DNA of 64,000 nucleotides from the IMG/VR virus record IMGVR_UViG_3300036886_000043, positions 33,231 to 97,230 of that record; one strand, 5' to 3'. Under the pieces are notes generated by a model. The model ran no database searches. It was not told the origin of the DNA and worked only from the letters and a program-made list of their open reading frames with translations. Made by a program: the position numbers and the translations under genes. Origin of the DNA: a virus. Shown here one piece after another: positions 1-8,017 of the stretch (positions are counted from its first letter, which is position 1; each line of letters opens with the position of its first letter).

Positions 1-2
1 CG

Positions 3-284
3 AAGAGGCCAGGAGAATCTCCAATCGGTCCTACAAACGAGACCAGCGAGCAAAAGAAAAGGCCGAAGCGTTACAGTCGTGACATTCAGCATTACGTCCA
101 GTACACGTTGCTGACTGTCCAGTACAGTCGGCGGATGTCAGCACAGGAAGAAGCAGAGGAAGAAGCAGAGGGAGATATAGAATCAGAAGAAGAAAATCCC
201 CCGCAAGGCCGCTACGAAGTAGCGAGACTTGCAAGCTCAGCGCAGCGTAAAAGCCAGTATAGTGAAATACGCGAGACACATTAG
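3..284 (+). CDS. C-terminal part of an unidentified charged protein (cut by window edge)
   Basis: This frame is open from the left edge to a TAG at 282-284, about 93 residues, with no start inside the window. The product is hydrophilic, with a basic stretch followed by a run of Glu-rich repeats (EEAEEEAEGD). No family is recognised. A second frame (2-82) is also open to the edge, so the assignment is tentative. It ends 18 bases before the next gene, as expected in a packed phage operon. Confidence 0.4.
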   Translation, partial: KRPGESPIGPTNETSEQKKRPKRYSRDIQHYVQYTLLTVQYSRRMSAQEEAEEEAEGDIESEEENPPQGRYEVARLASSAQRKSQYSEIRETH

Positions 285-302
285 GAAAAACGGAGGGAAG
301 AA

Positions 303-455
303 ATGAAGGTCCGGGTGATAAACAAGTTCAGCAACAACTACGACAAGGTTGGAATCGCGGACGTAGCCGCATGGGATCGAGACGATTTCTGGATTCCTGT
401 AACCATCAACGGGGAAAGACACTTGGTTGCCAAGAGGGATTTGGTGGAAGCGTAG
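303..455 (+). CDS. Small hypothetical protein, 50 aa
   Basis: The ATG at 303 follows a strong Shine-Dalgarno (GGAGGG at 292-297). The product is short and mixed-charge, with a central WDRDDFWIP segment that suggests a small beta-rich fold. No family is recognised. The gene is followed by a near-copy of the dispersed palindrome and then the promoter of the LexA-like gene, so it probably ends a transcription unit. Confidence 0.55.
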   Translation: MKVRVINKFSNNYDKVGIADVAAWDRDDFWIPVTINGERHLVAKRDLVEA

Positions 456-458
456 CCA

Positions 459-473
459 TTCCAAATTTTTGAA
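459..473 (+). repeat. Dispersed palindrome, imperfect copy
   Basis: TTCCAAA-T-TTTTGAA, one mismatch from the repeat consensus TTCCAAA-N-TTTGGAA. It lies in the gap just upstream of the promoter of the LexA-like gene, a position suited to an operator. Confidence 0.4.
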
Positions 474-485
474 TTTGCTACCCTC

Positions 486-513
486 TTGACGAAAACTGCC
501 AACGTGGTACGCT
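486..513 (+). promoter_or_regulatory. Putative sigma70-type promoter for the LexA-like gene
   Basis: TTGACG (486-491), 16-bp spacer, TACGCT (508-513). It lies 20 bp before the ATG at 534, which also has an AGGGG ribosome-binding site. A palindrome copy sits just upstream. Confidence 0.45.
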
Positions 514-533
514 TGTCAGGTGAAGGGGAATAA

Positions 534-839
534 ATGGCGGCTGTCACGAAGAGTCAAAGACGGGTTCTCGACTTCATCAAGGAGTTCATCGAGAAGAGGC
601 AATACTCTCCATCGTTTCAGGAAATCGCGGATGGGCTCGGGCTGAAATCATTAGCAACGGTTTTCAAGCACGTTGGGCACCTGAAGAAGAAGGGGCTGTT
701 GAAGGATTCTTTCAATCGTTCGCGGTCTTTGGAGATCGTGGAGCCGGGATCTTTAGAGGCTCGGTTTGTTCTTAATGCTACCCACTCGCATCTTTGGGAC
801 AATGTTGAGAAGTGCTGGTGGGTGAGGGAGAAGCGGTGA
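534..839 (+). CDS. LexA-type winged-helix DNA-binding protein lacking the peptidase domain
   Basis: Residues 1-65 match the N-terminal DNA-binding domain of LexA: a first helix (TKSQRRVLDFIKEFIEKRQYSPS), then the turn 'QEIADGLGLKSLATVFKHVGHLKKKGLL', which corresponds to the LexA helix-turn-helix and wing. LexA is about 200 residues with a Ser-Lys autopeptidase. Here the protein ends at 101 residues, so RecA-stimulated self-cleavage is not possible from this chain. It is likely a phage repressor or regulator. Its gene has its own promoter and overlaps the next start by one base (TGATG). Whether it binds the dispersed palindrome is untested inference. Confidence 0.8.
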   Translation: MAAVTKSQRRVLDFIKEFIEKRQYSPSFQEIADGLGLKSLATVFKHVGHLKKKGLLKDSFNRSRSLEIVEPGSLEARFVLNATHSHLWDNVEKCWWVREKR

Positions 840-1450
840 TGAAGAAAATCGATGTGACAGAAGAGCGAGAACTGAAGTGGCCGGATGGTTGTGACCGCAC
901 GCGGATTCAGGATCGCAAGGGTCAACCGGCATGGAAGAAGAACTTGGCGCAGTACAAGGATGCGCTAGTGACGGAATTGGGAAGGCTAGGCGCAACCTCT
1001 GTTCTGGTTTGCCGCGGCCCGAATGAGCGACTGGACCCCGGCGTAGCTGTATGGTTCTCAATGGCAACGGCCGACTTTGGTTGGCAGCAAGGATTAGGCA
1101 TTGACAATCCCGCCCCGCGCTTGGAGGAGATTGACGCTGCCTTCCGTGAAAAAACGCGCTCTTGTCATCCTGACCGGCCTGACGGTGGGGACAGTGAACT
1201 ATTTAAGCGGCTCGTGGACTGGCGCCAACAGGCAAAGGCTTGGGTGATGGGTACTCACGACCAGAAGCATGACTACGTGATGGCGATTGACCAGTACACG
1301 GAGCAGCGGCTTAATCTGTGCGCCCTGCGTCTGGCCTTCAGTTATATTCGTGGGCTCAAGCGCGTGGGGGCGCCGGCGATTGTGACGCAGACCCTTGGAG
1401 CGTTCCGGGCGAAGTTGACAGGAGGTTCCAGTGCCGCAGCTACAGCTTGA
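839..1450 (+). CDS. J-domain (DnaJ-like) protein
   Basis: About residues 93-140 form a J domain: helix II (RLEEIDAAFREKTRSC) runs into the HPD tripeptide at 110-112, followed by DGGDSELFKRLVDWRQQAKAWV as helix III. J domains stimulate the ATPase of DnaK/Hsp70, so the protein may recruit host DnaK to a phage complex. No Gly/Phe region or CxxCxGxG zinc domain is present, so it is not a full DnaJ. The N-terminal 90 residues and the C-terminal 60 residues are unrecognised and may bind the client. The start ATG overlaps the preceding stop (TGATG), indicating coupled translation. Confidence 0.7.
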   Translation: MKKIDVTEERELKWPDGCDRTRIQDRKGQPAWKKNLAQYKDALVTELGRLGATSVLVCRGPNERLDPGVAVWFSMATADFGWQQGLGIDNPAPRLEEIDAAFREKTRSCHPDRPDGGDSELFKRLVDWRQQAKAWVMGTHDQKHDYVMAIDQYTEQRLNLCALRLAFSYIRGLKRVGAPAIVTQTLGAFRAKLTGGSSAAATA

Positions 1451-1889
1451 AGGCCGTGTTGACGATCCCTATCAGACCATCGAATCTCTGACGGAAGAAC
1501 TGAGCCAAAGGGACGCAGAGTTACGTGCCGAGCGCAGAAAGAACGCTGGAGTTGAAGCGGGAGTCCGTGACCTGAGAGGGATCCTCGGGCCTCTTTACAA
1601 GGCTCTGCGGCTTGTGTTTGGCGAGATCGAGGCGATGGGCGTTACAGATGGTGCGAATGGGGCGGCAAGTCCGCGAAACAGCGCCGCGTGGGAGCAGTGG
1701 AAGCAGCGGCTTGGCGGAGCGACGGCACGGGCAATCGATGCGCTGATGGTGCATGGAGAGATGAATCAGACCCAACTCCGCATCATTCTTGGATGCGCTA
1801 CGCGGACTGTTACGAATGTAGTGGCTGCGTTGAACCAGGCGAAGCTCATTGATAAGAACGGCGGAAAAATCAGCCTCAAGCAACTGTGA
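1431..1889 (+). CDS. Coiled-coil protein with C-terminal winged-helix-like domain
   Basis: GTG start chosen because AGGAGG lies at about 1420-1425; the gene overlaps its predecessor by 20 bases. Residues 12-50 are strongly helical and charged (EELSQRDAELRAERRKN), a likely coiled coil. Residues 95-150 (ARAIDALMVHGEMNQTQLRIILG, then CATRTVTNVVAALNQAKLI) look like a winged helix-turn-helix that would sense or bind DNA. No known family is named. Probably a regulator acting with the two genes before it. Confidence 0.6.
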   Translation: MPQLQLEGRVDDPYQTIESLTEELSQRDAELRAERRKNAGVEAGVRDLRGILGPLYKALRLVFGEIEAMGVTDGANGAASPRNSAAWEQWKQRLGGATARAIDALMVHGEMNQTQLRIILGCATRTVTNVVAALNQAKLIDKNGGKISLKQL

Positions 1890-1904
1890 TTCCAAATTTT
1901 GGAG
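1890..1904 (+). repeat. Dispersed palindrome copy
   Basis: TTCCAAATTTTGGAG, one mismatch at the last base. It sits directly after the stop codon at 1889, and its right arm supplies the GGAGAGAG ribosome-binding site of the glycosyltransferase gene at 1914. Confidence 0.7.
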
Positions 1905-1913
1905 AGAGTAAGA

Positions 1914-3125
1914 ATGTCGCGCACCCCGGTTCTCATCATTTCCGATAACCCAAACGGATCAACGGGTTTGGGCATGATTGCGCGAGAGATCGCAACCCGC
2001 GTTCAAAAGCACCTGTCTGACGTGTGCTATGTCGGAGTAGCGGGATACGGCGGGGATAACGAGAACAAATTGCCTTTTCCTGTCTACCCATTTAGCGAAT
2101 TGAGGAACTTGACAATCCCATCCTTACCGTGGATTTGGAGGCAGTTCGCCGGCGAACGCAAGGGAATCATCATGACGATCTGGAACATTGCATGGCTTCC
2201 TTGGTTTGCGAACCCTGAAAATCTTCAAGTGAAAGACCGCAAAGACTTAAAACTCAAAGACTTTCTGATGTCAGAAAAGTTCAAGCTCTGGTCCTACGTT
2301 CCGGTTGATTCCGTGGGTCCGAACGATAGGCTATCGGTGCATGAAGAGAGGATTCTGAAGGGACTGAACAGGGTTCTGGCATACACGAAGTTCGGAGCCG
2401 ACGCGATTGACCGAACTCTTGGAAATGATTTAGGGACGACTCCGCACATCTCGCACGGAACGGACCCGTCGATCTTCTATCCGCGGGACCGCAAGGAAGC
2501 CCGGAAGACGCTTTTGAGCCGCATTGGAAGGGGGAACGGCGTTGTATCCGACGACATCATCCTCGTAGGTATTTTTGCCACAAACACTCCTCGAAAAGAT
2601 TGGGCGTTGGGGATTGAAATCTGCGGGCGATTGGTCGAGAAGGGCTATAACATTGGCTTGTTGATTCACGTCAATGCTATGCAGGGGAACTGGAACCTCA
2701 CAGAGTTGTGCTTAGGTTTTGGTTTACAGGGCAGGACGATTGAATCAACACGGCCGCTAGACCGCGAAGACGTTGCGTGGCTCTATGCGGCTTGCGATGT
2801 GACATTGGGCATCGGCTCTGGAGAGGGATGGGGTCTGCCTCTCTCGGAGAGCATGGCGATGGGGGTTCCGGTTGTGCATGGCCGGTATGCGGGCGGGACC
2901 GGGTTCATGCCTGAAGAGTGGACCGTGGAACCCTGCGGGTGGAGATACGAAGGGCCGTTCTCGAACAAGCGGCCAGTGTTCAATCCCGACGACTGGGCAG
3001 AGGTTGTAGGAAAAATCATGATTCCAAACAACAATCCTCGCACATCGTTTCTCGGAAAAGAGTTGATGTGGAACGTGGTTTGGTCACAGTTTGAGAGGTG
3101 GATCAGGGATGGGCTCAATGGATAG
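1914..3125 (+). CDS. Glycosyltransferase, GT-B fold (GT4-like)
   Basis: The C-terminal half carries the GT4 nucleotide-sugar signature GSGEGWGLPLSESMAMGVPV, the E-x7-E region that binds the donor. The N-terminal TGLGMIAREIA segment is the glycine-rich acceptor-side loop of GT-B enzymes. Length (403 aa) is normal for the family. Start ATG 1914 was chosen over the upstream TTG because GGAGAGAG precedes it. It opens a seven-gene run of glycosyltransferases, methyltransferases and an epimerase, suggesting synthesis of a decorated glycan on virion, DNA or host surface. Acceptor and sugar cannot be read from sequence. Confidence 0.85.
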   Translation: MSRTPVLIISDNPNGSTGLGMIAREIATRVQKHLSDVCYVGVAGYGGDNENKLPFPVYPFSELRNLTIPSLPWIWRQFAGERKGIIMTIWNIAWLPWFANPENLQVKDRKDLKLKDFLMSEKFKLWSYVPVDSVGPNDRLSVHEERILKGLNRVLAYTKFGADAIDRTLGNDLGTTPHISHGTDPSIFYPRDRKEARKTLLSRIGRGNGVVSDDIILVGIFATNTPRKDWALGIEICGRLVEKGYNIGLLIHVNAMQGNWNLTELCLGFGLQGRTIESTRPLDREDVAWLYAACDVTLGIGSGEGWGLPLSESMAMGVPVVHGRYAGGTGFMPEEWTVEPCGWRYEGPFSNKRPVFNPDDWAEVVGKIMIPNNNPRTSFLGKELMWNVVWSQFERWIRDGLNG

Positions 3126-3678
3126 AAACTTCGAGTCTCTTTGGGAGCCAATTGCAGGCATCAAAGGAGAATACGCCATCTCCAAGGAATCCTTGCGCTA
3201 CGTGCATTCCAAAGCAGCCATCCCTCTCAATCCGGTGTTTTTGGAAATAGGCGTCTGTCATGGACGGACCTTGGCTTTTCTTAGTCAGTGGGCCGCGTCT
3301 GTCAGCGGACGAGCCTACGGAATAGATAACTTCCTTATGGTGGAGGGAAGCCTTGAAGGGGTATTTGTAGAGTTCGAGTCAAGAAAATTGACGAACTGGA
3401 TAGTCATTGCGTCCGACACGCAGACGGCCCATTGGCGCTTGCCTATTGATCTTCTTATTGTCGATGGTGGTCACGCCGAAGAAGTTGTTTCAAGAGATAT
3501 TGAAAAATATCTTCCATTTGTGAAATTCGGTGGGTATGTGTTTTTCCATGATTATGACGACCCTTACACGCGGGACAGTTGCCATTGGGCGATACGGTAC
3601 TATGCGGATCAAGCCTGCAAAAAATGGGAAGATTTAGGCGCCAGAGTCGAGGGCCTGAAAGGATGGAGAAAGCCATGA
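3109..3678 (+). CDS. SAM-dependent methyltransferase (class I, Methyltransf_24-like)
   Basis: Motif I is seen as VFLEIGVCHGRTLAFLSQWA near residue 45, followed by GRAYGIDNF (acidic residue binding the ribose), DLLIVDGGH and a GGYVFFHDYDD segment. This is the order seen in small-molecule or sugar methyltransferases related to the cephalosporin hydroxylase-like group. Length is 189 aa. It overlaps the glycosyltransferase before it by 17 bases, so it likely modifies the same glycan. An alternative start is the ATG at 3118. Confidence 0.7.
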   Translation: MGSMDRNFESLWEPIAGIKGEYAISKESLRYVHSKAAIPLNPVFLEIGVCHGRTLAFLSQWAASVSGRAYGIDNFLMVEGSLEGVFVEFESRKLTNWIVIASDTQTAHWRLPIDLLIVDGGHAEEVVSRDIEKYLPFVKFGGYVFFHDYDDPYTRDSCHWAIRYYADQACKKWEDLGARVEGLKGWRKP

Positions 3679-4232
3679 TTCCAATTCCTTATTATCCGAA
3701 GTTCTATCGTGTTCCGCTCCGCTTGGCCGATGTCCCTACGGCTTGGGGTCCGAACGAGTCTATCCTCATGGATATGATTCAGCGGTTCGATATTCCCACA
3801 AACAGAGCCCTTGAGTTTGGGGTGGACTATGGGTATTCCGCGTCGGCGCTGGCAAACTACTTCGATGAAGTAATCGCTGTAGACCACTTCCAGGGAGATC
3901 CGCAGACCGGGGAACGGGACAACTTGTATGAGCAGGCTTTGAAGGCCCTTCAGAACTTTCCTAACATTCGTTTGGTCTGCCAAGACTATCGAGAGTTCAT
4001 TAAGGTCGATAAAGACGAATACGGACTTATCCATGTAGACATGTTCCACGATTACGAATGTACCTACGGTGCCGGCCGGTGGGCCGCAGATCATGCCAGG
4101 GTAGTGATCTTCCACGATACTGAAGGGTGGGTAGAAGTGAAGGACGCGGCAGGGAAGATTTCTGAGGAGACAGGGATGAAGTTCTACAACTACGCCGTGA
4201 ACTTTGGTCTCGGAATTCTAGTGAGGCAATAA
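3675..4232 (+). CDS. SAM-dependent methyltransferase-like protein
   Basis: ATGA overlap with the previous gene defines the start. Residues about 40-65 (RALEFGVDYGYSASALANYFDEVIAVDHF) form motif I and the second strand of a Rossmann methyltransferase, and 'YGLIHVDMFHDYE' plus 'ARVVIFHDTEGW' give the later strands. It resembles the preceding gene in layout, so the two may be ancient duplicates. Substrate unknown; context indicates glycan modification. Confidence 0.65.
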   Translation: MIPIPYYPKFYRVPLRLADVPTAWGPNESILMDMIQRFDIPTNRALEFGVDYGYSASALANYFDEVIAVDHFQGDPQTGERDNLYEQALKALQNFPNIRLVCQDYREFIKVDKDEYGLIHVDMFHDYECTYGAGRWAADHARVVIFHDTEGWVEVKDAAGKISEETGMKFYNYAVNFGLGILVRQ

Positions 4233-4750
4233 TGCACCCCTCGGCGCTGAAGAGCGGAAAGCAGTTTTTCGAGAAGTACGCCATCCGCGGCTCTATCGTG
4301 GAGATCGGAAGTTGCGTGGTCGGTGGGGGGAGCCTTCGGGATGTTTCTCCCGCCGGCTGTAAATATCTTGGCTTGGATATATGTGAAGGCCCTGGGGTAG
4401 ACGTGGCGATGCCAGACCCGTACAGCTTTCCTATTCTTGACGGCTGTGCGGATTGTGTGGTTTGCTCCTCGGTTTTTGAGCATGTTGAGTTCTTTTGGCT
4501 GACCTTCTTGGAAATGGTCAGGGTCGTTAAAGTCGGGGGATTGATCTACGCGAACGCCCCAAGTAACGGCATAGTTCACGGTTACCCTGTAGACTGTTGG
4601 AGGTTTTACCCTGATGCTGGACAGGCTTTGGCAAAATGGGCATTGAGGAGTGGTCTTCCGGTCGAAGTGGTGGAAACGTGGATAGGTCCGCCCGACGGGG
4701 CAGATTCCGCAAGGTGGGAAGACTGGGTGTGCGTGTGGAGGAAACTGTGA
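4232..4750 (+). CDS. SAM-dependent methyltransferase (Methyltransf_11-like)
   Basis: Residues about 20-32 (GSIVEIGSCVVGG) are the SAM-binding loop, GLDICEG the acidic post-motif, and CVVCSSVFEHVEFFWLTFLEM with VVKVGGLIYANAPS the typical post-III region of class I enzymes. The 172-residue length is short but complete. ATG overlaps the previous TAA (TAATG). Third methyltransferase in a row; probably acts on the glycan made by the cluster. Confidence 0.7.
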   Translation: MHPSALKSGKQFFEKYAIRGSIVEIGSCVVGGGSLRDVSPAGCKYLGLDICEGPGVDVAMPDPYSFPILDGCADCVVCSSVFEHVEFFWLTFLEMVRVVKVGGLIYANAPSNGIVHGYPVDCWRFYPDAGQALAKWALRSGLPVEVVETWIGPPDGADSARWEDWVCVWRKL

Positions 4751-5784
4751 TGGAAAACATTCTAGTAACGGGCGGCGCGGGGTTCATCGGGAGCCATTTG
4801 ACGGACTACCTGCTCAACCAAGAACACAATGTTGTAGTCCTCGACGACCTCAGCGGAGGGTTCAAGAAGAATCTCGAATTTCTACTTTCCGGCAAGTCGT
4901 CTGACGAGCCAATTGTGAGGAGGGACTGCATTTTTGTTAAAGGGTCCATCCTCGACGTTCCGCTGGTGGACAAGTTGTTCGACCAGTATCGTTTTTCTCG
5001 TGTCTACCATCTTGCAGCATACGCAGCGGAGGGGCTTTCTCACTTTATCAAGCGGTTCAACTACCAGAACAATCTTATCGGTTCGGTGAACCTCATCAAC
5101 GCGGCCGTAAAATACGGGACGGAATGTTTTGTGTTCACTTCTTCAATGGCCGTGTACGGGTCGGCCCAAGTTCCATTTGATGAAAGCATGAGGCCGGCGC
5201 CGGAGGACTCCTACGGAATTGCCAAGTATGCGGTAGAGCAGGAATTGGCAATCAGCAAAGATGTGTTCGGATTGGACTATGTGATATTCCGTCCGCACAA
5301 CGTAATTGGAGAGAGGCAGAATATCGGCGACCCCTACCGAAACGTAGTCGGAATTTTCATGAATAAAACTCTCTTAGGGGAGCCCATGACCATCTTTGGC
5401 GACGGAGAGCAGGCCCGAGCTTTCAGTTACATCGGGGACATCGTTCCCACGATTGCGGACTCCCCCTCTATTTCGGCGGCAAGGGGGAATATCTTCAACA
5501 TTGGCGGAGACACGCCCTGCACCATCAATGAACTGGCGAATCTTGTTGCGGAGGCTATGGGTGTTGAAAAGAAAGTGGTTCACCTGGAAGAGAGGCATGA
5601 GGTAAAGTACGCCTACTGCAATCATGACCGAGCCGCCGAAACATTCAACTATGCGCCGCGAACATCGTTGCGCGATGGGATCTCTCTGATGGCGGAGTGG
5701 GTTAAGAGGCATGGTTCGCGGCGGGGAAAGGATTTTGACGGCATTGAAATTACAAAGAATTTACCGACTTTCTGGAGGAGATAG
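4750..5784 (+). CDS. NAD-dependent nucleotide-sugar epimerase/dehydratase (extended SDR)
   Basis: Rossmann motif GGAGFIGSH at residues 8-16, acidic D32-D33 for the NAD ribose, VYHLAAYA strand, catalytic S131-S132 and Y155-G-I-A-K159. This is the extended SDR signature of UDP-glucose 4-epimerase and dTDP-glucose 4,6-dehydratase enzymes. Length (344 aa) is typical. It would make a nucleotide-sugar donor for the neighbouring glycosyltransferases. TGATG overlap with the preceding gene. The exact sugar cannot be assigned. Confidence 0.88.
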   Translation: MENILVTGGAGFIGSHLTDYLLNQEHNVVVLDDLSGGFKKNLEFLLSGKSSDEPIVRRDCIFVKGSILDVPLVDKLFDQYRFSRVYHLAAYAAEGLSHFIKRFNYQNNLIGSVNLINAAVKYGTECFVFTSSMAVYGSAQVPFDESMRPAPEDSYGIAKYAVEQELAISKDVFGLDYVIFRPHNVIGERQNIGDPYRNVVGIFMNKTLLGEPMTIFGDGEQARAFSYIGDIVPTIADSPSISAARGNIFNIGGDTPCTINELANLVAEAMGVEKKVVHLEERHEVKYAYCNHDRAAETFNYAPRTSLRDGISLMAEWVKRHGSRRGKDFDGIEITKNLPTFWRR

Positions 5785-5786
5785 GG

Positions 5787-6614
5787 ATGGAAATACTGCA
5801 AATGTCAGATAGGCCGCTAAGTAGTCGTATGCTGCTTGGAAGACCATCTGCGCGTTGGTTGGGTCAGTCAGAAAAAACCGGGGAAGGCTGGGGGTATCAG
5901 TCATGCTGGTTCTCGCATGATGTAACGGCCGCTAACAGGTATCCCATCTGCGAAGTGTATGACACTCCCATGATGGAGGCGTACCAAAAGTGCTTTGAAG
6001 CGTCGTTTCGGGAGGGCTGTGAATTCGTTGGAATGATCCACGATGACCTCTCGATTTATGAAATGGGATGGGACTTGCGCGTTCTGGAAGAATTCGAAGA
6101 TCCCGAGGTCGGAGCGGTGGGATTCTTTGGGGCGTTCTCTCATTGCCAGCCGCAACTTTATGATGAGCCATGCAAGCCGGTGAACTTTACTCGCTCTGGG
6201 GTGGTTTCCAACCTGCGCCGCGACGCTCATTTTTGTGGGGAGAGGTACACGGGGTCGTGTGATGTGGCGGTGTTCGATGGACTGGCCTTGTTCATCCGGC
6301 GAGACGCATTAGTTAAGATCAACGGTTGGCCGGTTGGTACTGCAATTCAATACTGGGCGTATGATTATTGGCTGTCTATGGAGCTTCGACGTATAGGGTA
6401 TCGCCTGCGCGTGGTTGGAATCGATTGCGACCATTGGAGCGGAAAGGGAATGCCGATCGCTAAACAACTGGCCGAAGCTGTCGGTAAAATCAACCCCTGC
6501 GGCGATGAGGCACACATTCTCGCTCATCAGTATCTCTACGACCTCTACAAAGGAACAGGCGTTATTCCGTACACGGTTGTGGACCAACATCGAAAGGAGA
6601 AATCTCTTGGATAA
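5787..6614 (+). CDS. Putative GT-A glycosyltransferase
   Basis: The segment GCEFVGMIHDDLSIYEMGWDLRVLEEFEDPEVGAVG resembles the DxD-containing core of GT-A enzymes, here HDD. The later AVFDGLALFIRRDALVKINGWP and YDYWLSMELRRIGYRLRVV follow the GT2 pattern of an acceptor loop and an ED-like catalytic region. 275 aa. It sits between the epimerase and another GT-A-like gene. Family-level call only; donor and acceptor unknown. Confidence 0.65.
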   Translation: MEILQMSDRPLSSRMLLGRPSARWLGQSEKTGEGWGYQSCWFSHDVTAANRYPICEVYDTPMMEAYQKCFEASFREGCEFVGMIHDDLSIYEMGWDLRVLEEFEDPEVGAVGFFGAFSHCQPQLYDEPCKPVNFTRSGVVSNLRRDAHFCGERYTGSCDVAVFDGLALFIRRDALVKINGWPVGTAIQYWAYDYWLSMELRRIGYRLRVVGIDCDHWSGKGMPIAKQLAEAVGKINPCGDEAHILAHQYLYDLYKGTGVIPYTVVDQHRKEKSLG

Positions 6615-7296
6615 TCAGGACTACGCAATCTTTTGCCCAGTAGTCAATCGATTTGACTTACTTGACGCGGCGGTAGCCAGCACTGCGCCATACAACATGA
6701 CCGTCATCGACAACTCGAACGGGAAGTTAGGTGACCGCTACAAGGGCGCCGAGCATGTCACTGTCTATATTCCGTCGGTTCCTCTTACGTTTCAACAGAC
6801 CTCAAATCTTGAATGTTGGTTGGCGAAACAGCGTGGTGCGAAGTATTACGTTCACATGCACTCTGATGCTCAGTTCCCGACAGAGCGCATTGGCGAACTA
6901 CTGGATATTGCACGCAGGGCCGATGGAAAGCGGTGGCTGGTAATCTTCACGCTCTATGACATTCTCTGCGTCTACAATGTCGCCGCGATGGAAGACCTGG
7001 GGGGCTATGACGCGCATCTCTTCCATCTTTACCACGGGGACAACGATCTTTGGCGAAGGGCGAAACTTTCCGGGTATGAGCGCATCGAGGCCGGTGGGGA
7101 AGGCATCATTCACAATGGAGGAGGGTCGGCAACAATCAACTCCGATTCGCGTTGGAAAATCTGCAACGACAATCAATTTCCGTTATCGGCGGAAATTTTC
7201 AGGCGCAAGTGGGGAGGCAATCCCGAGCATGAGACTTACACTGCTCCCTTCAACCGGCCAGACGTATTTACCGACATGAAGCCTGTCATCCCATAG
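6607..7296 (+). CDS. Putative GT-A glycosyltransferase, TTG start
   Basis: TTG 6607 is preceded by AAGGAG at the right distance, and the gene overlaps its predecessor by 8 bases. Residues about 3-110 (CPVVNRFDLLDAAVAST, then YYVHMHSDAQFP) look like a GT2-type core with HSD in place of DxD. The 'VAAMEDLGGYDAHLF' plus 'HGDNDLWRRAKLSGYERIEAGG' segment matches the acceptor and ED/W region. 229 aa. Last gene of the glycan cluster; a palindrome copy follows its stop. Confidence 0.6.
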   Translation: MDNQDYAIFCPVVNRFDLLDAAVASTAPYNMTVIDNSNGKLGDRYKGAEHVTVYIPSVPLTFQQTSNLECWLAKQRGAKYYVHMHSDAQFPTERIGELLDIARRADGKRWLVIFTLYDILCVYNVAAMEDLGGYDAHLFHLYHGDNDLWRRAKLSGYERIEAGGEGIIHNGGGSATINSDSRWKICNDNQFPLSAEIFRRKWGGNPEHETYTAPFNRPDVFTDMKPVIP

Positions 7297-7298
7297 GG

Positions 7299-7313
7299 TT
7301 CCAAAATTTGGAG
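7299..7313 (+). repeat. Dispersed palindrome copy
   Basis: TTCCAAAATTTGGAG, one mismatch at the last base, placed 2 bp after the stop of the glycosyltransferase. Its right arm gives the GGAG ribosome-binding site of the next small gene. Confidence 0.7.
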
Positions 7314-7319
7314 TGGACG

Positions 7320-7499
7320 TTGAATCTTCAGAGAATGACAAACCGGGATCTATGGAACGAATGGACTGAAGCCCTGGAGTCCGCGGCATTGGATGAGAGC
7401 AACGACTCCGCGAAGCGCCGGGAAGAGCAGTGCTTGAACGAGATCATCAGACGGATGCAGGAAGCGTCCACGAGGCCGCTGGTGCGGCAGGAGGCATGA
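7320..7499 (+). CDS. Small helical hypothetical protein, 59 aa
   Basis: TTG 7320 is 8 bases after GGAG; ATG 7335 is an alternative start. The product is highly charged and helical (WNEWTEALESAALDESNDSAKRREEQCLNEIIRRMQEA). No family recognised. Its stop overlaps the next start (ATGA). Confidence 0.5.
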   Translation: MNLQRMTNRDLWNEWTEALESAALDESNDSAKRREEQCLNEIIRRMQEASTRPLVRQEA

Positions 7500-7771
7500 T
7501 GGGAAATGAAGTCATTGTCGAAGAGCACGAGAACATACGGCCTACGTGGAAGGTGTCCTGTAATATCGGGACATTGTTGTTTACTGGATGGAAAAAGGGG
7601 TGCGCTCAGTTACAATGGACTCCGCCTGATGATATTCATTGCTTGCAGTGTTACGTGAATTTCTCTCCGGCGCCGAAAATGTGGAGGATTGTCGAAATTC
7701 TGAATCGCTTTATACGCCAAGAGTCGCACAGAGAAGACATCGTGGTAAAGGCTCAGGAGGTGCAGGCGTGA
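7499..7771 (+). CDS. Hypothetical protein, 90 aa
   Basis: Start ATG 7499 fits AGGAGG at 7489-7494 better than the ATG three bases upstream. The middle (KVSCNIGTLLFTGWKKGCAQLQW) suggests a small beta domain. Three cysteines but no zinc-ribbon spacing. Overlaps its neighbours on both sides. Function unknown. Confidence 0.5.
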   Translation: MGNEVIVEEHENIRPTWKVSCNIGTLLFTGWKKGCAQLQWTPPDDIHCLQCYVNFSPAPKMWRIVEILNRFIRQESHREDIVVKAQEVQA

Positions 7772-7998
7772 GTCGTGAAGTTATAGTCCGCGACGAGTTC
7801 TATCGGTTAGGGAAAGAGGTTCGGCAACGCCGATGGATAGGCGGTGTGCTGATATTTGATATTGGTTCTCCGGTTGTCGCCGTGGACTGCTGGAACCTCC
7901 AGAGCGCGTGGACTACTCTTGTGAAGCTGCCAGCCGCTCTTATGAAAGAGGGACCAAAGTCCCTGATGATTAAGAAATCTGTAGCATCTACGGCTTAG
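7768..7998 (+). CDS. Hypothetical protein, 76 aa, GTG start
   Basis: GTG 7768 overlaps the preceding TGA and has AGGAGG 7 bases upstream. A hydrophobic beta-like core (IGGVLIFDIGSPVVAVDCW) lies between basic ends. No family recognised. It precedes a structural gene that appears to have its own leaderless promoter. Confidence 0.5.
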   Translation: MSREVIVRDEFYRLGKEVRQRRWIGGVLIFDIGSPVVAVDCWNLQSAWTTLVKLPAALMKEGPKSLMIKKSVASTA

Positions 7999-8005
7999 AC
8001 AGCGG

Positions 8006-8011
8006 TACGAT
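8006..8011 (+). promoter_or_regulatory. -10-like box 6 bp before an ATG
   Basis: TACGAT, then six bases, then the ATG at 8018, with no Shine-Dalgarno. No good -35 is seen. The spacing matches the other leaderless-type starts in this genome. Confidence 0.35.
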
Positions 8012-8017
8012 ACACCT

